Counted from the stretch's first letter, positions 23,700-38,100 are shown. The stretch: DNA of 64,000 nucleotides from Volvox africanus (GCA_030268105.1 BSDZ01000017.1:186001-250000); one strand, 5' to 3'. Notes: generated by a model not told the origin, from the letters alone. Numbers and translations: made by a program.

Positions 23700-25794
23700 G
23701 GCAGCAGTAGCGCTCTCAGAATGGCGCCTAAACTGGCGAGAGTGAGTGTGTTGGCTGGTAATCGGTTCACTGGGCGAGAGGTGTTTTGAAGCTTTATGGG
23801 TCTTCCGCATGGAGAAAATGGTAAAGGAGGAGGAACAGGACACTCTGAACTGCACAGCACGGCAGAGGTTACCTTCTCTTGCCTCCAGGCAATCGTTCGA
23901 CTCCGGGCCATCCATACAACGGACCAGGTGGGGACGGAGGTATCACAAGGCGCAAGCACCATTTCAAGTTGTGATCATTTGTCAGAGAGAAGAGAGAGAG
24001 CCTCACATTGTTATGGACTCATGGGGGGAAACTGGACACACCGCCAAAGCAGCAAAAAAGCCTGACCACGCACTTAATCTGTCCCTAACCGATGCAGATT
24101 CTGCCATAGCCTCCATACCAAAGACGTCATGTATACAGCACATATACGCACGCGTAAAGTTAAGGGAGTTCGTGGAGTTTATTTTAATTCCAGGTGACTT
24201 CTCAACACCTTGTATAACCGATCCCATCTGCATTCCATGGATACTTCATTAACTCTCGAAGGCAAAGAGCATTAAAAGACTCCTCCTGCAGTACAAACCT
24301 CCCCCCCCACCACCAAACACACCATCTAGGTGCATGCATGCGGTCCTAGCTACACCCTACCCACCTCCCAGCACTTCGGGACTTGCTAATAACCGGCCAA
24401 TACGTTGGCGAGGGCCTTCTTTTCCTTCTCTTCGCTGCAGGAAGCGCCAGTCTTATGGCTTGCTTCACTCAGCAACAAAGCACCTATCATCAACCCCGGG
24501 ACTTGTACACTATTTTTCCTTCGAATACTAATACATGAACTCCGAAACCCACTGGGTGACGCACGGTACGAGAGATCCGCCGCAAGTGAACATAGATACG
24601 AAAAGAACGCCGAAAATACACCACAAACGCACATGGATATTGGGGTGGGCCAGAAATGTTTTACCTAGCTTGGCGCTGCCACATGAACATACAGGTAGTT
24701 CGACATGGCAGGGCGCTAAGCTAGGTTCAGAATAGCAGCCTGTAACGACCAAAACGATGATACGGAACCGGGAGAACCAAGAAGCCTGAAATTCAAGGAA
24801 GGGACCTATGCAACCCCTCAGTGCTGGTCGCTGACTCCATTCTAACGGGACGCGCAATAAAAACTCGTGCCGCCTAGCGATCAAGCAAAGGTATCCGAGA
24901 TTTAAGGTGCCAGACCACCGCCAAGAAAGACGACCCTTAAATGTCGCATTGCGGAGCGTAGGCGAAAAAGACCCCAGCAAAAGTCCAGTTCACGGCAATT
25001 CAAGTCCCTTCGGCAAGACACTGGAAGCGGGGTTGCAGGTGGCACACACAAACGGAACCATCCCCCGATTCAGGCCGAAGGACACACAAACCGCACTCTT
25101 GACACGGCAGAGGCCTCAACTGAACATTCGAGGGACAGCCCCTCCCTAGCTCTGTAAGAATATCATGACGTGTCTCCTTACAAGTTGGTACAATATGCCT
25201 GAGTGCATGCATGTACTAGATTCTAGGCATATTTGCTGCGTGAGGTGACTCTTGTTGACACCTTGTACGCATCCTCCCGGTCAACATATTGTCACACGTA
25301 ACTCAGCATCCATTGCACAGCAGACGTACCGCTAAGCATATGTTTATAACGCGAACGCCGGTGCACTGCAGCTGCTGGCGCACCGCCTACTCCGGCGGCT
25401 GACGTCGTTCTGCCGTCCCATACTTAGCCCCACCTTTCAAACCTTCACGGCATGCAGTAGCTGCGGCCCACGAGCGCAAAATCCCAACCCATCCATTCTT
25501 CATCCGACTCTCCCGAGCAACTGTCCTACTCAGACCACTCACCACGGGCTGTCGACCCGAGTTCGCACTACGCCTCACAAGAAAAGCCGTTGCGCGCTTC
25601 GGGTTCCTCTGTCACCTCGTGTGTGCACCTACCCCTGTGCCTATAAAAGTAACGCGTGTGGGTTACCTCCGGCCAGCATTAGATAACCCCCGATGTCACC
25701 CCATTGTTGCCCGGCATGGGCTTGACGCTGCCGGGGCCGCACCGCACCACGCTCAGCGTCACCCCTTGCGCTATCTTGGTTCGTCATCCTGCCA
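23700..25794. other. Convergent intergenic region between COG5 and the RBR ligase
   Basis: This holds the 3' UTRs of both flanking genes. A TGTAA at 24741-24745 could serve COG5. Open frames here (up to 168 codons, 23746-24252 on +) show no domain or exon logic. No RNA gene or mobile element is recognised. Confidence 0.4.
25178..25182 (-). promoter_or_regulatory. Candidate poly(A) signal TGTAA for the RBR ligase gene
   Basis: TTACA on the plus strand is TGTAA on the transcribed strand, about 610 nt after the ligase stop at 25795. Motif and position only. Confidence 0.3.
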
Positions 25795-28700
25795 CTACGC
25801 CACCAGGTTCCTCTTGGATCGGTACACGGCAATCTGGGCGGAGCAGCTTTGAAGCTTGCCATATAGGTCCGTCTCGATCATCTCGAAGAACTTGACGATG
25901 CGGCTCTCGATGGATACCGTCGAGTTGATAACCTTGACCCGTGCGTCCGTGTCAATGGTGAGCGACTCGCTGCACTCCTCTACAAGCCCCGACAGCCGCT
26001 CCACCTGCGCGTCATTGTGCATCCGACTTCAACATCACTTTAAAATGGACCATTGTAATGTGATATTACCCAGACACCAAAAGGTAGTGCAGCATTCAAA
26101 TGAAACACTGCCACGCCCACAGTGGGCGGCGCCCAACGCGCGTTACACCCAAACTCAAACTCATCCAGACCCAAATCAAGCCGTAAAGCTGCCAGCCCGA
26201 CCATAGATCGCACAATCAAAAGTGGTGGGAGATTAAACCATCCAAGTGGCGTCTGCTTTTCACGTCAAGGCCCGTGCATACCTCACTCTCTAGTCGCTGC
26301 TGGTAGTCTTCAAACAGGATCTGGTTGCGGGTGTTCTCCTGCTCCGTAAAGTTGTCCTTGTACATCTCACCTGTGGGCCCAGACCACAGAGGCGGTGGCG
26401 ATTCTGAGCGACAAGAGGTGTAAGAGGTGTAATTCGTAACACCTGCGGTTGGCTATTGGCAATGCGCGGGAGCCATGAGGTGAATGTAAACGTCAAGGGC
26501 CTGATGCTAGATCGTGACCGACACGACAAACGATCACAGCAACCACAGAATACGGACTGCAGCATTGCCCATTGCCCCTGCCGTGTTGCGAGGGTCAGCG
26601 GAGCCACATGCAGCGCTAAGATCGCTATGCGCAGTGCATCCACAGCCTGCATGCTACGGTGAGATGACGACACTGACCTCCGAAGAAAAAGTACGCAAAG
26701 GCATAGCTGTTCGACAACACCCCGCGTGCCACCTTGAGCTGATCCAGAGCGCGTACCAGCCAGGTGTAGTCCCGCGCTTCGATCCCCGTCTCCACCATTT
26801 CGCCAATGCGCTTCAGAAGATCGGCGCTGTAAGGGTCATGCGAAGTGTGACGGTCCTTTACAATGTACACAGTATGCATACCTTGACATTGTAGTGACCA
26901 TTTAAACAATATCTCCTGGCAGAGGGGAAACCACGCTTCAGGCGGTGCCCTGTTGAGGACCATGAAGCACATGCCCCGACAATTCCGTAGTGCAACTCTC
27001 TATTGCGGGCTGCATGTCGGCCAACAATAACACTTTTTATTCTTTCCCTTAAGATACACGCAACCCGCCCAACTCGCCGTCTAAACACATCTCACGGCAT
27101 CGACAACCAACTCATCTAGCCGCACGGCCTCGCAGAGCGGATGACATTCTACGTGTTCTCAATTTAACCATATTCAGCGCTACAAATGGGCGCCTCGAAC
27201 TAGTTCTGGACGTCATTTTCTCCCCCGTCATTTCCCCCCCCCCTCACATGCAACGCCAGCTTACCGTTTTACGCCCTCCTTGTTGTACGAATCCATATGA
27301 AGCTTGTAGCGTTCGAAGTAGTGCATGTAGCGCTGGTGGTTGCGAGCCGCCACATCGATCTTGCGGTCCATCTCGTCCTTCCACCGGCCGCAGCTGTGGC
27401 CTTCGATCTTCTGCCATGTGTGAGCAGTGCCCGTGGCCGCGCCGCACAGCCAGCAGAAGGCCTGAACAGATGGCCGTGGAGTTGGACATACAGATGCGCA
27501 CTGCGTTTACGGTGGAGGGGCTGATGGGCACCATACGCTCCGAGGTGGCACCATGAACAGTTTGACCCGCTAGGCAGAGATCGTGACGTTTTTGTTTCCT
27601 GCAAGATTTGCTTCTTATCAAGGAATCTGGTCTATATATCAAACGTCCATAGACATTGAATGGCCTAGGAATTTTTCCGCATCCTGTAGCCCCTTTCCTT
27701 TAAACTCACATACCTGCCCGCACTTGCACATGACCAGGTTGCAACCGCCGTTCTTCTCCACTGGCTTCTGACACTTGGGGCAAGGCTTGGTATTGGCCAT
27801 AAACCAGTTGCGAGTCTCGCTATCCCCATGAATCTTCTCGTCCCATTCGTCCCACCTGTGATATGCGTTCGCGACAAATGCTTCAGTGCCTGCCTGTCTG
27901 ACGCTTTTGAGGCCTCGGACATCCCATAGGCACCTGCCCTGACACAAGTTCTCACGACCGCAAGTGGCTTGGCACGCAAGAGGAAGATCTCAAATCAGCG
28001 ATATCCATGTTGTGAAGCCTGTGTGGTTCTTGAACTGAATTGAAAGGAGCAGCGACTCCGTGGATGTGACGTGCATAAGCATGTGCTAATGCGTAGTTGG
28101 GTTTCTACGCCGCTCCCTACGAGTTTTAAGAAACGCAACGAAGATTGTGACCACGCATTTTCCATGTCCTCATGCGTGGAACTTCACGAATTTGGGCCAA
28201 CATTTGCTTCAGCAAGATAAGAAGCCTTCACAGAATACTGCCTAATGGAATATCCACCCGCTCCCTAGGAATTGCGTATCAACGATACTCGCTGCAGCCA
28301 TCATGCACCTCTGGCAATTTCTGCTTCCATCTTCCTTATCTCCATGGCTCTTCCGTACTGGCTATGATGGAGCTGATGCCAGAAGTTGTCAAACACGCTC
28401 AATCCCAGATATACCCACATTTTGCATGTGCATGGCGTATGCGGCTCTTTCAGGCACTTGAAGCAAAACACCTTGCCACACACGCACTCCGGCTCCACAA
28501 ATGGGTCCCCGTCGACCTGTGGTGGCGGAAAAAACGGCATGCCAGGAACGGTTTAGTAACAGTATCGATAACATTTAGACCCCAGCCGGGTAACGATTGA
28601 GGGCATATTGACATTTTTAATACTTGACCGGCAGGACTGCTATGTGCACGAAACAGTTCACTAGCTTCCTTCCCCCAAACTCCTAACCAACGATGATAGC

Positions 28701-31030
28701 TTATCACCAACTTCTTAATATTGTCTAAAAAAGGAGAAAGAATGAAGTTCAAAAGTCACTTGCTTGGCTGCAGCCTAAAGAACTCCACATGCACTGCTTC
28801 AAAGACAACCCATGTCAGAATCTGCACCTTTCCGTTGGCCAAACAAACATTGTGCGATTGCCGTGCAGCATCCTCTCCAGGACGTGAGTGTGCAACAATA
28901 GTGGGTTCCTGTGACACGGTCTATTGCTCTCCTGCACCTCAGGTAGTCGAGGCCCCATCATGCGGCCGTTCTGTCTTTCCTAGCCCCGTAGCGTCCCGGC
29001 TTACCCTCCCGCATGATGATATGCATGAGAAGCGTAAGCCGTAGATTGCAAACAGGTAAAGATGCGTCAATGCGTCTACTGCAGCGGCATGACCCAGATC
29101 ATCTGTCACTGCCATCTACGAAGCACCAAGCCAGGGCCAGATTACCTCTTTCCCCCAAGTGAACCCGGCACGCAAACCCAGATGCATCGCATGTAGTATT
29201 TAAATCAACCCGTCTTTCCCTCCAAAGAGTCTCCCTCTAATAAATCATTGATTCGCTCGATAGCCTTTGCATGGATTGCTAAATTTTCCTGATCCAGTCT
29301 CCGCAAAGGTTCTGCCTATATGTAACTAGTTACCCTTGCTACCCTAAGGACCTCAAATCTGGTGAGAACCCCGATCAGAGCACACCCACTTGGATTGCAT
29401 GGCCACACCAAGGCACGCTAGGGCAGAACTGGACCCGTGCGTTATCCTCCACGTATGATAAGGCCAAGCTGTGGGTATATTTATCAAATGCCTCAGCTAT
29501 TGCACCTCCTCCACCGTCGGCCCCGCTGCTGGAACAACCGCCTCCGCCTCCGCCAACCCCATCGTTGCTCCCGCCTCCGGCGCCACTGCTTCCTGCCCCG
29601 TAATTGCTCCTTAAAATTAAGCAGACTTTCTCCTCATCGCACACAACCCCACACCTGTGGGACATGCACCTACAGCAGCAGGTCGCAGTTACGGCGAGTC
29701 AGGGGACTAGGAAAACCGTGGGTTGCCGTGAGAAATCGAGAGTCTTGAACACTGTTACAGTATACTATATCTATATTACTAAAATGCAGGGATGCGTTGG
29801 GTACTCCGATCCAGGCGCAGAGCTGATTATATGAAAACGGGATAAGAAGCCAAAGCTGTTGCGAAAAGCACAGGTCACACATTTTCTCTCGCTTTCTGCA
29901 CTTGGCCACACGGGATTTCGATACTGTGCTGAGTGAGACGTGCGCCTTTCTTTAGCGCCTTTGGTTCTCGTGCCCACGTATGCGGACATGTTTCTTGTCG
30001 GGGATACATGTTGCGTGGTGTAAGACATGCCTTTCTCTGGGCTGCGGTGAACCCAGATAGCGTAAGCTTCCAGCCAAGCTCCTACACCCGAAATTCTGGC
30101 ATATCACGACGTACCTGATAGTTCGGGCCTGCCCTTCATTAATTTGAACTTTAAAATGTTGCCGCCAGCAATCGTTACAATAAGTGTGACCACAATCCAT
30201 GGTCGTTGCGGCCGAGGGCTCCACCTCCGAGTAACAAACTTGACAGGAGATTACAGTGGGTGCTAATCCGAAACAGCCTGTACGGCGCCCGGACAAGGCA
30301 CGAGGGCGATAAAGATAAGACGGGGAATTAAAGCAATTGGACCTGTCAGTGACATATATTGATTGGTCGTTTACAAGCCAGGCCTTCTGCCCCTAGGTGG
30401 CCATCGCACCTGCGCTTGGGCCAGCGACTGCCACCCCAGCCTGCTTGAGCACTCTCTCGGGGTCCCACTCAGCAACTCTCGCTGCAAAATAAAATTCAGG
30501 CTCAAGTAAGTGCAAAATAGAAATGCCCCTCGCATAAATCGAGGTGCGAGTAAGACTTACTCAGGAGGGCCTCTTTATCCCATCTAAAAAACATTAGCAC
30601 AGTTTTTGCCACCGACGGCTTAACTCCGAGAATCGATACCACCTCGTTTACAGCCTCCGCCTGCAAACGTTCAGGGCGTTGGGAGTGCCCTCCCAAACTA
30701 ACGGCCCAACAACAACAAATCATTCTCACAGATACTCACCTGTAACCTCACGATAGCATCTGCGGGGTGTGAAATCCCAGATTAATTGAGTTCCGACAAT
30801 ATCTAGAAACAAACAAACGTGGATTTCGGCTTCTTACCCTGGTTTAGGACGCTCCAACCCGGCCCGCCCGACGTTGAAGGACCAGCTTCCTCAGTACGAT
30901 TGTCAAGATGCATCCCGCTGTCGCTCTCCTCCTCGTAACCATAACTATCATCGCTCGCATCGTACTCACTAGCCTCCTCCTCTTCGCTTTCGCCTACGTC
31001 CCGCATAGTTAAGCTCTTATTGCTACTCAT
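25795..31030 (-). CDS. Ariadne-type RBR E3 ubiquitin ligase
   Basis: Twelve exons join in phase: 31030-30838, 30759-30740, 30660-30561, 30481-30410, 30277-30115, 29669-29390, 28516-28419, 27855-27714, 27461-27265, 26826-26678, 26370-26282 and 26004-25795, giving 570 residues. RBR ligases take ubiquitin from an E2 onto their own cysteine before passing it to a substrate. Order: acidic N terminus, UBA-like helices (about 70-115), RING1 with Cys140, 143, 157, His159, Cys162, 165, 184 and 189, IBR with Cys265, 271, 287, 289, 294, 297, His302 and Cys307, RING2 with Cys334 and 337 and the catalytic cysteine in NGGC (Cys347), then the helical ariadne autoinhibitory domain. This matches plant ARI and animal ARIH1 order and length. 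Oddities: a 20-nt second exon completing the UBA-like start, a Gly/Ser-rich insert at 207-238 between RING1 and IBR, and a shortened RING2 loop after Cys352. Confidence 0.93.
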
Positions 31031-33204
31031 GAGAAGTTTGTGCGCGCAGTCAGGCTGAACCGCGCGCGGGAACGAGGTCCTGCTTTCGGGGCCTTGCGTC
31101 TAGAGTAAATAGAAACTCCAACAATAACCGCAGACACGAAAGCAAAACGGTTTTGTTTGATCCAACATCAAATCACTCCCACATAGCGTTACATTGGATT
31201 GCGACTCCATACTGCGGTTGCCGTGTAGTACGGTACCGTGCAGTTACGGGCGTGCTTCCCCATTTCGGCATCCTATAACACATGCAAAGCTGCATAATCT
31301 AAATCGCGCTGCCTTTAATTATAATACGCATAATCCCATGTACTCCTGAATGTTATCATCCAGTCGCCCTTGGTGGCCGCAGTTTCTTACCGAAATGGGG
31401 CCTTGTGGACCTGATCATGATGCTGATTGAGCTGGATCTGGGTTCCCTGCAAAATTGCTCAATGCAAATATCATTCACGGTGTCTCATACAAACTGCCGC
31501 CGTACTCCTCCGCAGGATGCAGCGGGAAACTGGATAACTGCCTGCGTGCCCCAAGATGCTGCAGAAAATGGTAAATACCATTTGCCTGCCTGGACCGTGC
31601 TCTTAACTGATGACATATACTATATGACGCTTACGTAATGCTCGGGCATCTGCTAACTTGCGTCCAGCTCTAGATCTGTACGGCTGAATTCGCTTAAACC
31701 CCATATGATTACCCCGAGGTAATCTACAAGGCAGCCTATTGGCTAATAATAGGGAGACGAAACCACACGCAGTCGGTGCTTGCGGACGGCGCCTTGTTCA
31801 TCGGCACCAGCAGGTATGCAGTTGTAAGACCCCCGTACCAGGATTGTCATTGACCTTCTGCCGCACACCGCAGTCGCTTAATGTCTGCGTCCGCTTGGGA
31901 TGCCATTATCATCATGCAGATTCTGGTTTAAATAAGGTGACAACAAGCGAAATAACAGACAGGATAATGCACCCAGCAGCATACCACTTGAGCACTCAGT
32001 TCCGCCCTTATAACAGGACTTTGGACTACCACGACATCAGCTTCCGTAATTATTCGCACGGGGTTTGGGTTCTCCCTCAGGGATTGGCCCCTCTTAAGAG
32101 CACATTCACTCGCTCTTTTTTTCCCTGTTCCCCACTCTACAACAAGCCCCGACCCGGCGACACCTTCCCGTGCGGTGTACCGTGCGTATGGCAGTGTGCG
32201 CAGCTGCCGTGCCTGTCGTATGCCGAACTCCGGAATACCGTACAGATCCAGGGTGCTTACAAACAAACCGGCGTTACTGATCTCAATGATGAATGAAGAT
32301 CGCTTGTGATATGGGATCGTGATGGGGAATGCGGTACAGAGCTGCGGGGATGGGTTGAGTCGAAGGGCTTGATCCCACGACAAAGTATGGCTGTTGCTTG
32401 GAGAGCCTCGGTAGGTGCTGGTGTAATTTACCCCAGTATGGAGGTGCCGGGCCCTTGCTGGCCTTTCGTGTGATGTGCGTGCATCACATGGCTCTGCACG
32501 GCTCCGCTGTCACAGTGATGTGGCGTACACCCGCACTCCTATATCGGGGAGCCCAGCAGCCTCACCGACAGCATGACACACGCCCCACCCCCAAGATCCG
32601 TTCCCCTATGTGCGGGGTCCCACTACCTCCCCGGAGGCGTAACACAGAGACATGTTGCCTCACGTAAAGAAACAGCACCACCGTAGCTATCCAGCAGCCC
32701 CCTTCCTGGCCCGTCTTCCTCCCAAAGCCGCCACCCCATCACACGGATGCGCCCTGCCTGCTGCAGCGCCTCCAGGGTTGCATAATTGCGCTGTGTGCAG
32801 CGGATCTCAATCGCTGTTTACACGTTGCCCCCTCACCAACCCCACTGACCCTTCATGTTCCTCACGTGCCACAACCTGCGTTTTAATCAGCCCTCTGCCC
32901 CGATGAAACGAATCAAACATCGTACCACCGTAAGCCCCAACTGGACCAAACATTCGTACATGACGAGAATCTCCCACGCACAAGCGGCTTACTCACTACC
33001 ACCACCACCGTAGAGTCATAACGGAGATTTCAACCGGAGCTCTCGTTTTCGTACAACCACCACTTGGGAAACCTTCTTATCACCATTCAAGACCTCCCCC
33101 TGGCAATGGACGGCCGAATCACAGCCATGGAGACCCCTAACCCCAGCACCGGTGCTGCATCGGCCCGCATCTTCATCCCGCCGACCAGCCCCCACCCCGA
33201 CCAT
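31031..33204. other. Intergenic region between the RBR ligase start and the kelch gene end
   Basis: It contains the RBR ligase promoter side and the kelch 3' UTR; a TTACA at 32257-32261 could be the kelch poly(A) signal. A 185-codon frame at 31739-32296 (+) overlaps a 151-codon frame on the other strand. Neither has a domain, a coding-like residue pattern or splice partners, so I do not call a gene. Confidence 0.4.
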
Positions 33205-35133
33205 CTACCCAAGCAGCTCCGCGTAGGAGGCCATCATGCGCGGGACGTCCCCGAGCCGCAGCTCTCCAGGTCGCACCCCGTTCAGCCAGTGGGAGCTGGA
33301 GGCCACCAGGCACGTGAGCGCTGCCCTCTCGTGCGCCGCAGTCCCAGCACTCTCGGCGGGGCCCTTGATGCTGCCGCTGTCCTCGGTGGGTGTCTGCCCC
33401 ACCGCCAAGTGGTGGGTCTCCCGCTCAAGCCCATCCCAGGCGGCGGCGGTGCGGGTCTTGAGGAGGGCCTGCCGGGCGTGGGTAGGTGCGGGGGTGAAGG
33501 GATGTGTATGGATGTCCAGATGGTACGGAAGAGGGGTACGCAGGACGAGCGGAAAGCGGAAAACCCACGGGTATTTGTAAGAAGGCGGGGTCTCACCACC
33601 ACCGACAGGGCCCCCCTCTCCAAACATAGGCGCCCATGCAAATACACTTACACTACACGCATGCAGCCCCACTCATCACCACGTGGATGTCCAGCACCCA
33701 GGAACCTAGACCCCTTGACACAGACACGGGGCCGCACATGCGACTTGTGCGCCCCCGTGTGTGCCTCTTAGCCCTCACGCGCGGGGCCGCACCTGGCAGT
33801 CCGCCAACACCACTCCCAGCTGCGCCACCGTCAGCCGCTCGGGGGGACATCCCAACAGCTGCCGCCGCGCTAGTGAGACCGCATCACCCGGCCCCGCCTG
33901 CGGGCTCTCTGTAGCACACACCCCCGCGCCCTCCTCCACCACGCGGCGGCCCAGTGCCGCCAGCGCCTGGCCCGGATCCAGTTCACCGGGGGAGGAGGGG
34001 GCGGTGGAGGGGGAGCCCTGAGGGGGCAGGCCCAGCGAGCCCCGGAGTCGGTCCAGGGAGGCTTGCACCTCGGGCGCCAAGGACGCGGCTAAACCTGACG
34101 GACCTGCATGTGGTGGTGGATATTCCGGTGCCGGGTGGGCAAGGGTGGCGGTAGCTGGCTTGTTGACCGCAACTCACAGGCACTAGTGACTTGAATGTAT
34201 CGGAAGAGGGGATGCGGATTGCATGTTGATACCCAGGATTACATGCCGATACCCGGGAATCGCTTGCAGTGGATGATGGCATGGAAGAGGGCGTCGAAAC
34301 AACCCTTCAGAGGGCGTCCACCTTTCAACTTAACACCGGCTTTCGGGGCACAGGTTCCGCAGTGCTCTCTCAGGGGTCATCACACTCGATCTACATCCAC
34401 CAGCGGAGAGAGGCAGATCGTTTGCCGTAGTGACGAGCCCAGAGGGAGCCCCGAGCCAGGAATACACACAGACGCTCAGCCTTCACTCTCCCCAGTTCAG
34501 CCACCAGTAAGGGAAACTGACTCTCTTGCAGCATGACGCCCATGTGTATGCACCACTACATTCCCTCCCTCTGGCCTGCTGGCTAGGTGGTCCCCGTGCA
34601 ACTCACTCGCTGGTGGGGCTTTGCTTTCCGGACCGCAACCAGATCCGGGGTGGGGCTGGGGTTCTGGCGGCGCCGGCGGCTGATAGCTATCGTTCGAGGA
34701 CTGAATGGCCGAAGCTGCCGCTGGCGGCGGCGACGTTATCACCGTACCGCCCCGCCCGGCGGTGTCCGGCCGCCGAATCGTATTGGTGATCCGAGTGGTG
34801 ATTCTGGTGATGGCGTCCGCCACCCGCTCCCGCCCGGCACCGCTGCCGCCTCCACCTGCGCCGTTCCCCTGCCCCTGCGGCTGCTGCCCGTTAGTAAAAC
34901 TAATCGATGGCATAGCCAATGCCCCAGCCGCCGCCGCGACGGGTGGATCCAAGGTAATGGATCCCGCGGATTTCGACACTGCCATGCGCTGAGATCCACT
35001 GATTGCGGCCAGCGGTGGCGCCGATACCGCAGTCAGGGAGGGGCCCGAGCTGCCTTGCACATTTCCTCCTTCCCATGCGGAGCCGCCGCCGCCGTCCGAT
35101 GGCCGCCCCGGTGGCAACTGCGGCATGACTGCG

Positions 35134-35168
<35 letters not shown>

Positions 35169-38100
35169 ATGATAATGTGCGGACGCCGCGCCCCCTGCAG
35201 CTGGCGGCTGGCTCTTCCTCAGCAGTGTTGAGAGCAGGGACGGATTAGGCAGTACAGGTGGTGGCGCGGCGGCGGGTGCAGGACCCAATAATGCCGACCC
35301 GGAATACCTTGGCGACACCGTGGCCGTCGCTGTCGCGGCGGATCGCTGAGGCGTTGGCTGGGCCATGTGTCGTGTTGCGCGCTGGACCGCGATGGCGTTC
35401 AGTGCGGCGGCCAGAGCCTCCGGGCGCGGGACGATTAGGGCGGGAGTCAGGTTGTCAGGTCCCTGAGGAGGGAGCGGTGAAAGGGGGAAGGGGGAAAGAC
35501 GAATGAAACGAATCCTGGTGCTGGCACTGAAGGAACGAGGACTAACGGTGAAGGTCGAATGATGGGGGGTGAAAATGAGAACACGAAGAAGGGATGAGCG
35601 CGAGAGACCAGATCCTACGACGTGGAAAGCTACGATGGAGTACAATCACTAGCCGTGATGCTCGGTGATGATGGCGGCGTGCCTCGTCCCTGGTGAAAAT
35701 TTGAACGTAACATAGGAATGTAGCCGCCAAGGCCGCCAAGGCCGCTAAAAGAAGCAGAACAAGGCAGTAGAACCCACAATGATGTATACTGTAGGTCCTC
35801 TTTTGCCTACACGCCCCCCGCCCCACCCCCGCACCATTGTCAGCCACCAAGCATCCTCGCAGATGCCCTCCCGCTTCCTGCCGCCAAGCAGCAGCAGACG
35901 ACCCATCGCCTCTGGGCCTACAGTCACCAGCGAGTGGCACATGCGCTCGAGGGGAAGCGCCAGCAGGCGATGGTTGATGGGTCGCTCGTCCGCCTCCTCC
36001 GCCTCCTCCTGTGCCTGCTGCTGCAGCAGTGGCAGCAGGTTGGGGTCCTCCAGCGCCTGGCCGCAGACCGAGGTGACCCCCTCGGGCGCCTCCAGCCGGT
36101 GCCAGCTGCGAAACGAGGTCGGGGAGGGGAGCGGCAGAAGAGAAAGGGTGGAGTGTAGGGACTGCTGGGTGTTTGAAACGGGCGCACGTGTGTGTGCTTG
36201 CGTGCTTATGTTGCTATCTCCCACAGTCATGCCGCGATTCCCCAACCCTAAAGCTGGTTCGTCCAGATGTGGTCACACCGACCTTCACGCGAAAAATCCA
36301 AAGTGCTTTGTTTACTACAGCATTCTGCATCATGCAGAAGTACTCCGGTCCCCGCCGCCGCGGCTGCTCCTTTGACCCCCCACTTTTACCTGTTACCTGC
36401 ACGAGAGATCCCCAAGCCGGAGTCTTGCAGGCGAATGATCTCCCTCCATCCTGCCCCCCGCTCCTCACCCCCACAACACGATGACCAGCAGAGGAAAGTC
36501 AGATCCCCCCCCAAACCACCCGCACCTGAAGGTAGCCATATCCAGTACCCACAGCTCATTGCATTGCACATACGTACGACTGAAGGACAACAGTGTGGAG
36601 TGGTCCAGACAGCCCCCGAATACCGCCAGCCGACTGCCGGAAGCTGCACCCGGAAGGGGGGTGGGGCGGAGGGGTTCGCGAAAGGGCGAGAGCGCACCGG
36701 GCCGGGCAGCGGGGAGGGAAAGGAGGAAGCTTAAGTAGGGATGGAGTGAAATCCAGGCCCGAAGGAAGACGAGGCGCCAAGGCCATAACCACTCGGTAAA
36801 GAGTTGACTAACGCGGCTGAAAGCCCATTCTCAAAAGCGCGAAAACGGAGGAGAGGTTTGATCCCCATGGGAGGAGGAGCGAGTGCTAGCTGCCGTGCGA
36901 GTGCGAGAGCGCCATCGCCTCCCAGGTCAACCCAGCCGCCTTCACCGTCCAACGGGCGGTGGAGTGTGAGCCGGACTCGCTCATCCGGCTTCCGCCCCCC
37001 CCCCCCATACACACACACCACTCCAAGTTATGAGGAGTGAACGGCGGCAGTGCGCGGTGGGGCCAGGTGGGGAGGGCAAAAGAGAAAACAGCCACCGAAA
37101 CCAGCGGTGCAGATGTAATGCTGATGAGGTTAAGCGTGCAGACCTGATCCCGAGTTCTGTTCCAAGCCTCCAGCCCCAGCCCCAGCCCTCGGACCGCCCT
37201 CTTCAAATCCCATCCCTTACCCGCCATAGCGTGTCCGAAGCGGCCCGAGGGTGCCGGTCTCAACTTGATCTGAGTCCACTTGGCCGGCTCAGCTCCGTCC
37301 ACTCCCTTCAGAGTCCACAGGTCATCCAGCAGCCCCGTGTCCCTCTCGCCGCCGAAGATCACCACCCGGTTTGTGAGCTGGAGGGGTGTGTGCGTGGGAG
37401 GGAAATCCGTATTTTGGGGGGGGGATGGGGAGGGCAGTGAGGGAAGTGGGAAGGGATGGTGGGGGACAGGGCTGCAAGTCCTCAAATTACAAACCAGAGG
37501 TCCGTCCCAACCCGGCGCTGGGGTCCGAAAACGCCGAGAGGGAAGGAGGCGGAACCCGAGACAACGGACCGGCCCTCATGCGGCGTCATCCCGGACGGAG
37601 GAACAGAGGGAAGGGGGAAACGCAGGATGCGACCCTTCCTGGAAATTTTGCGAGCATGTACGTGGAATGGGGGGTTGAGAAGGGGATGGAAGAAAGGGGC
37701 GGAGGAGAGGTGGAGCGGAATGGCTGCTAATGCTGATGTCGCGACCCTTTCCTCTCTTCTCCGCTCTCCCCTCTCCCCTAACGGTTATTAAATGTGGCTA
37801 CTCCGCATCCCCGTCCCCCACCCCCCGTCCCCCTTCGGGCCGCTCACATACACCGCGGAGTGCATCTTCCTGGGCGGGGGGGCGGGGCCCGGCACCCGCA
37901 ACTGGCTCCAGGTATGGCTGAAGAGGTAGCAGGCGGTTGGGGTTTTGGGGTTGGGATGACGAATTTATAATATGAATGGCGATGGACAGGAGCCAGGGGA
38001 CGGAGGCAATTTCTATTGGCAAGTACGGGGTCCAATTGGCGCCGGTCCCGGTACGTATCCTTGAGTTTTGTCTGCACCCAGTGCTCCGCGACTTCCTGTT

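Noticed and set aside
31739..32296. A 185-codon plus-strand frame in the gap between two genes
   Set aside because: It has no domain and no splice partners, and an antisense frame of similar length overlaps it.
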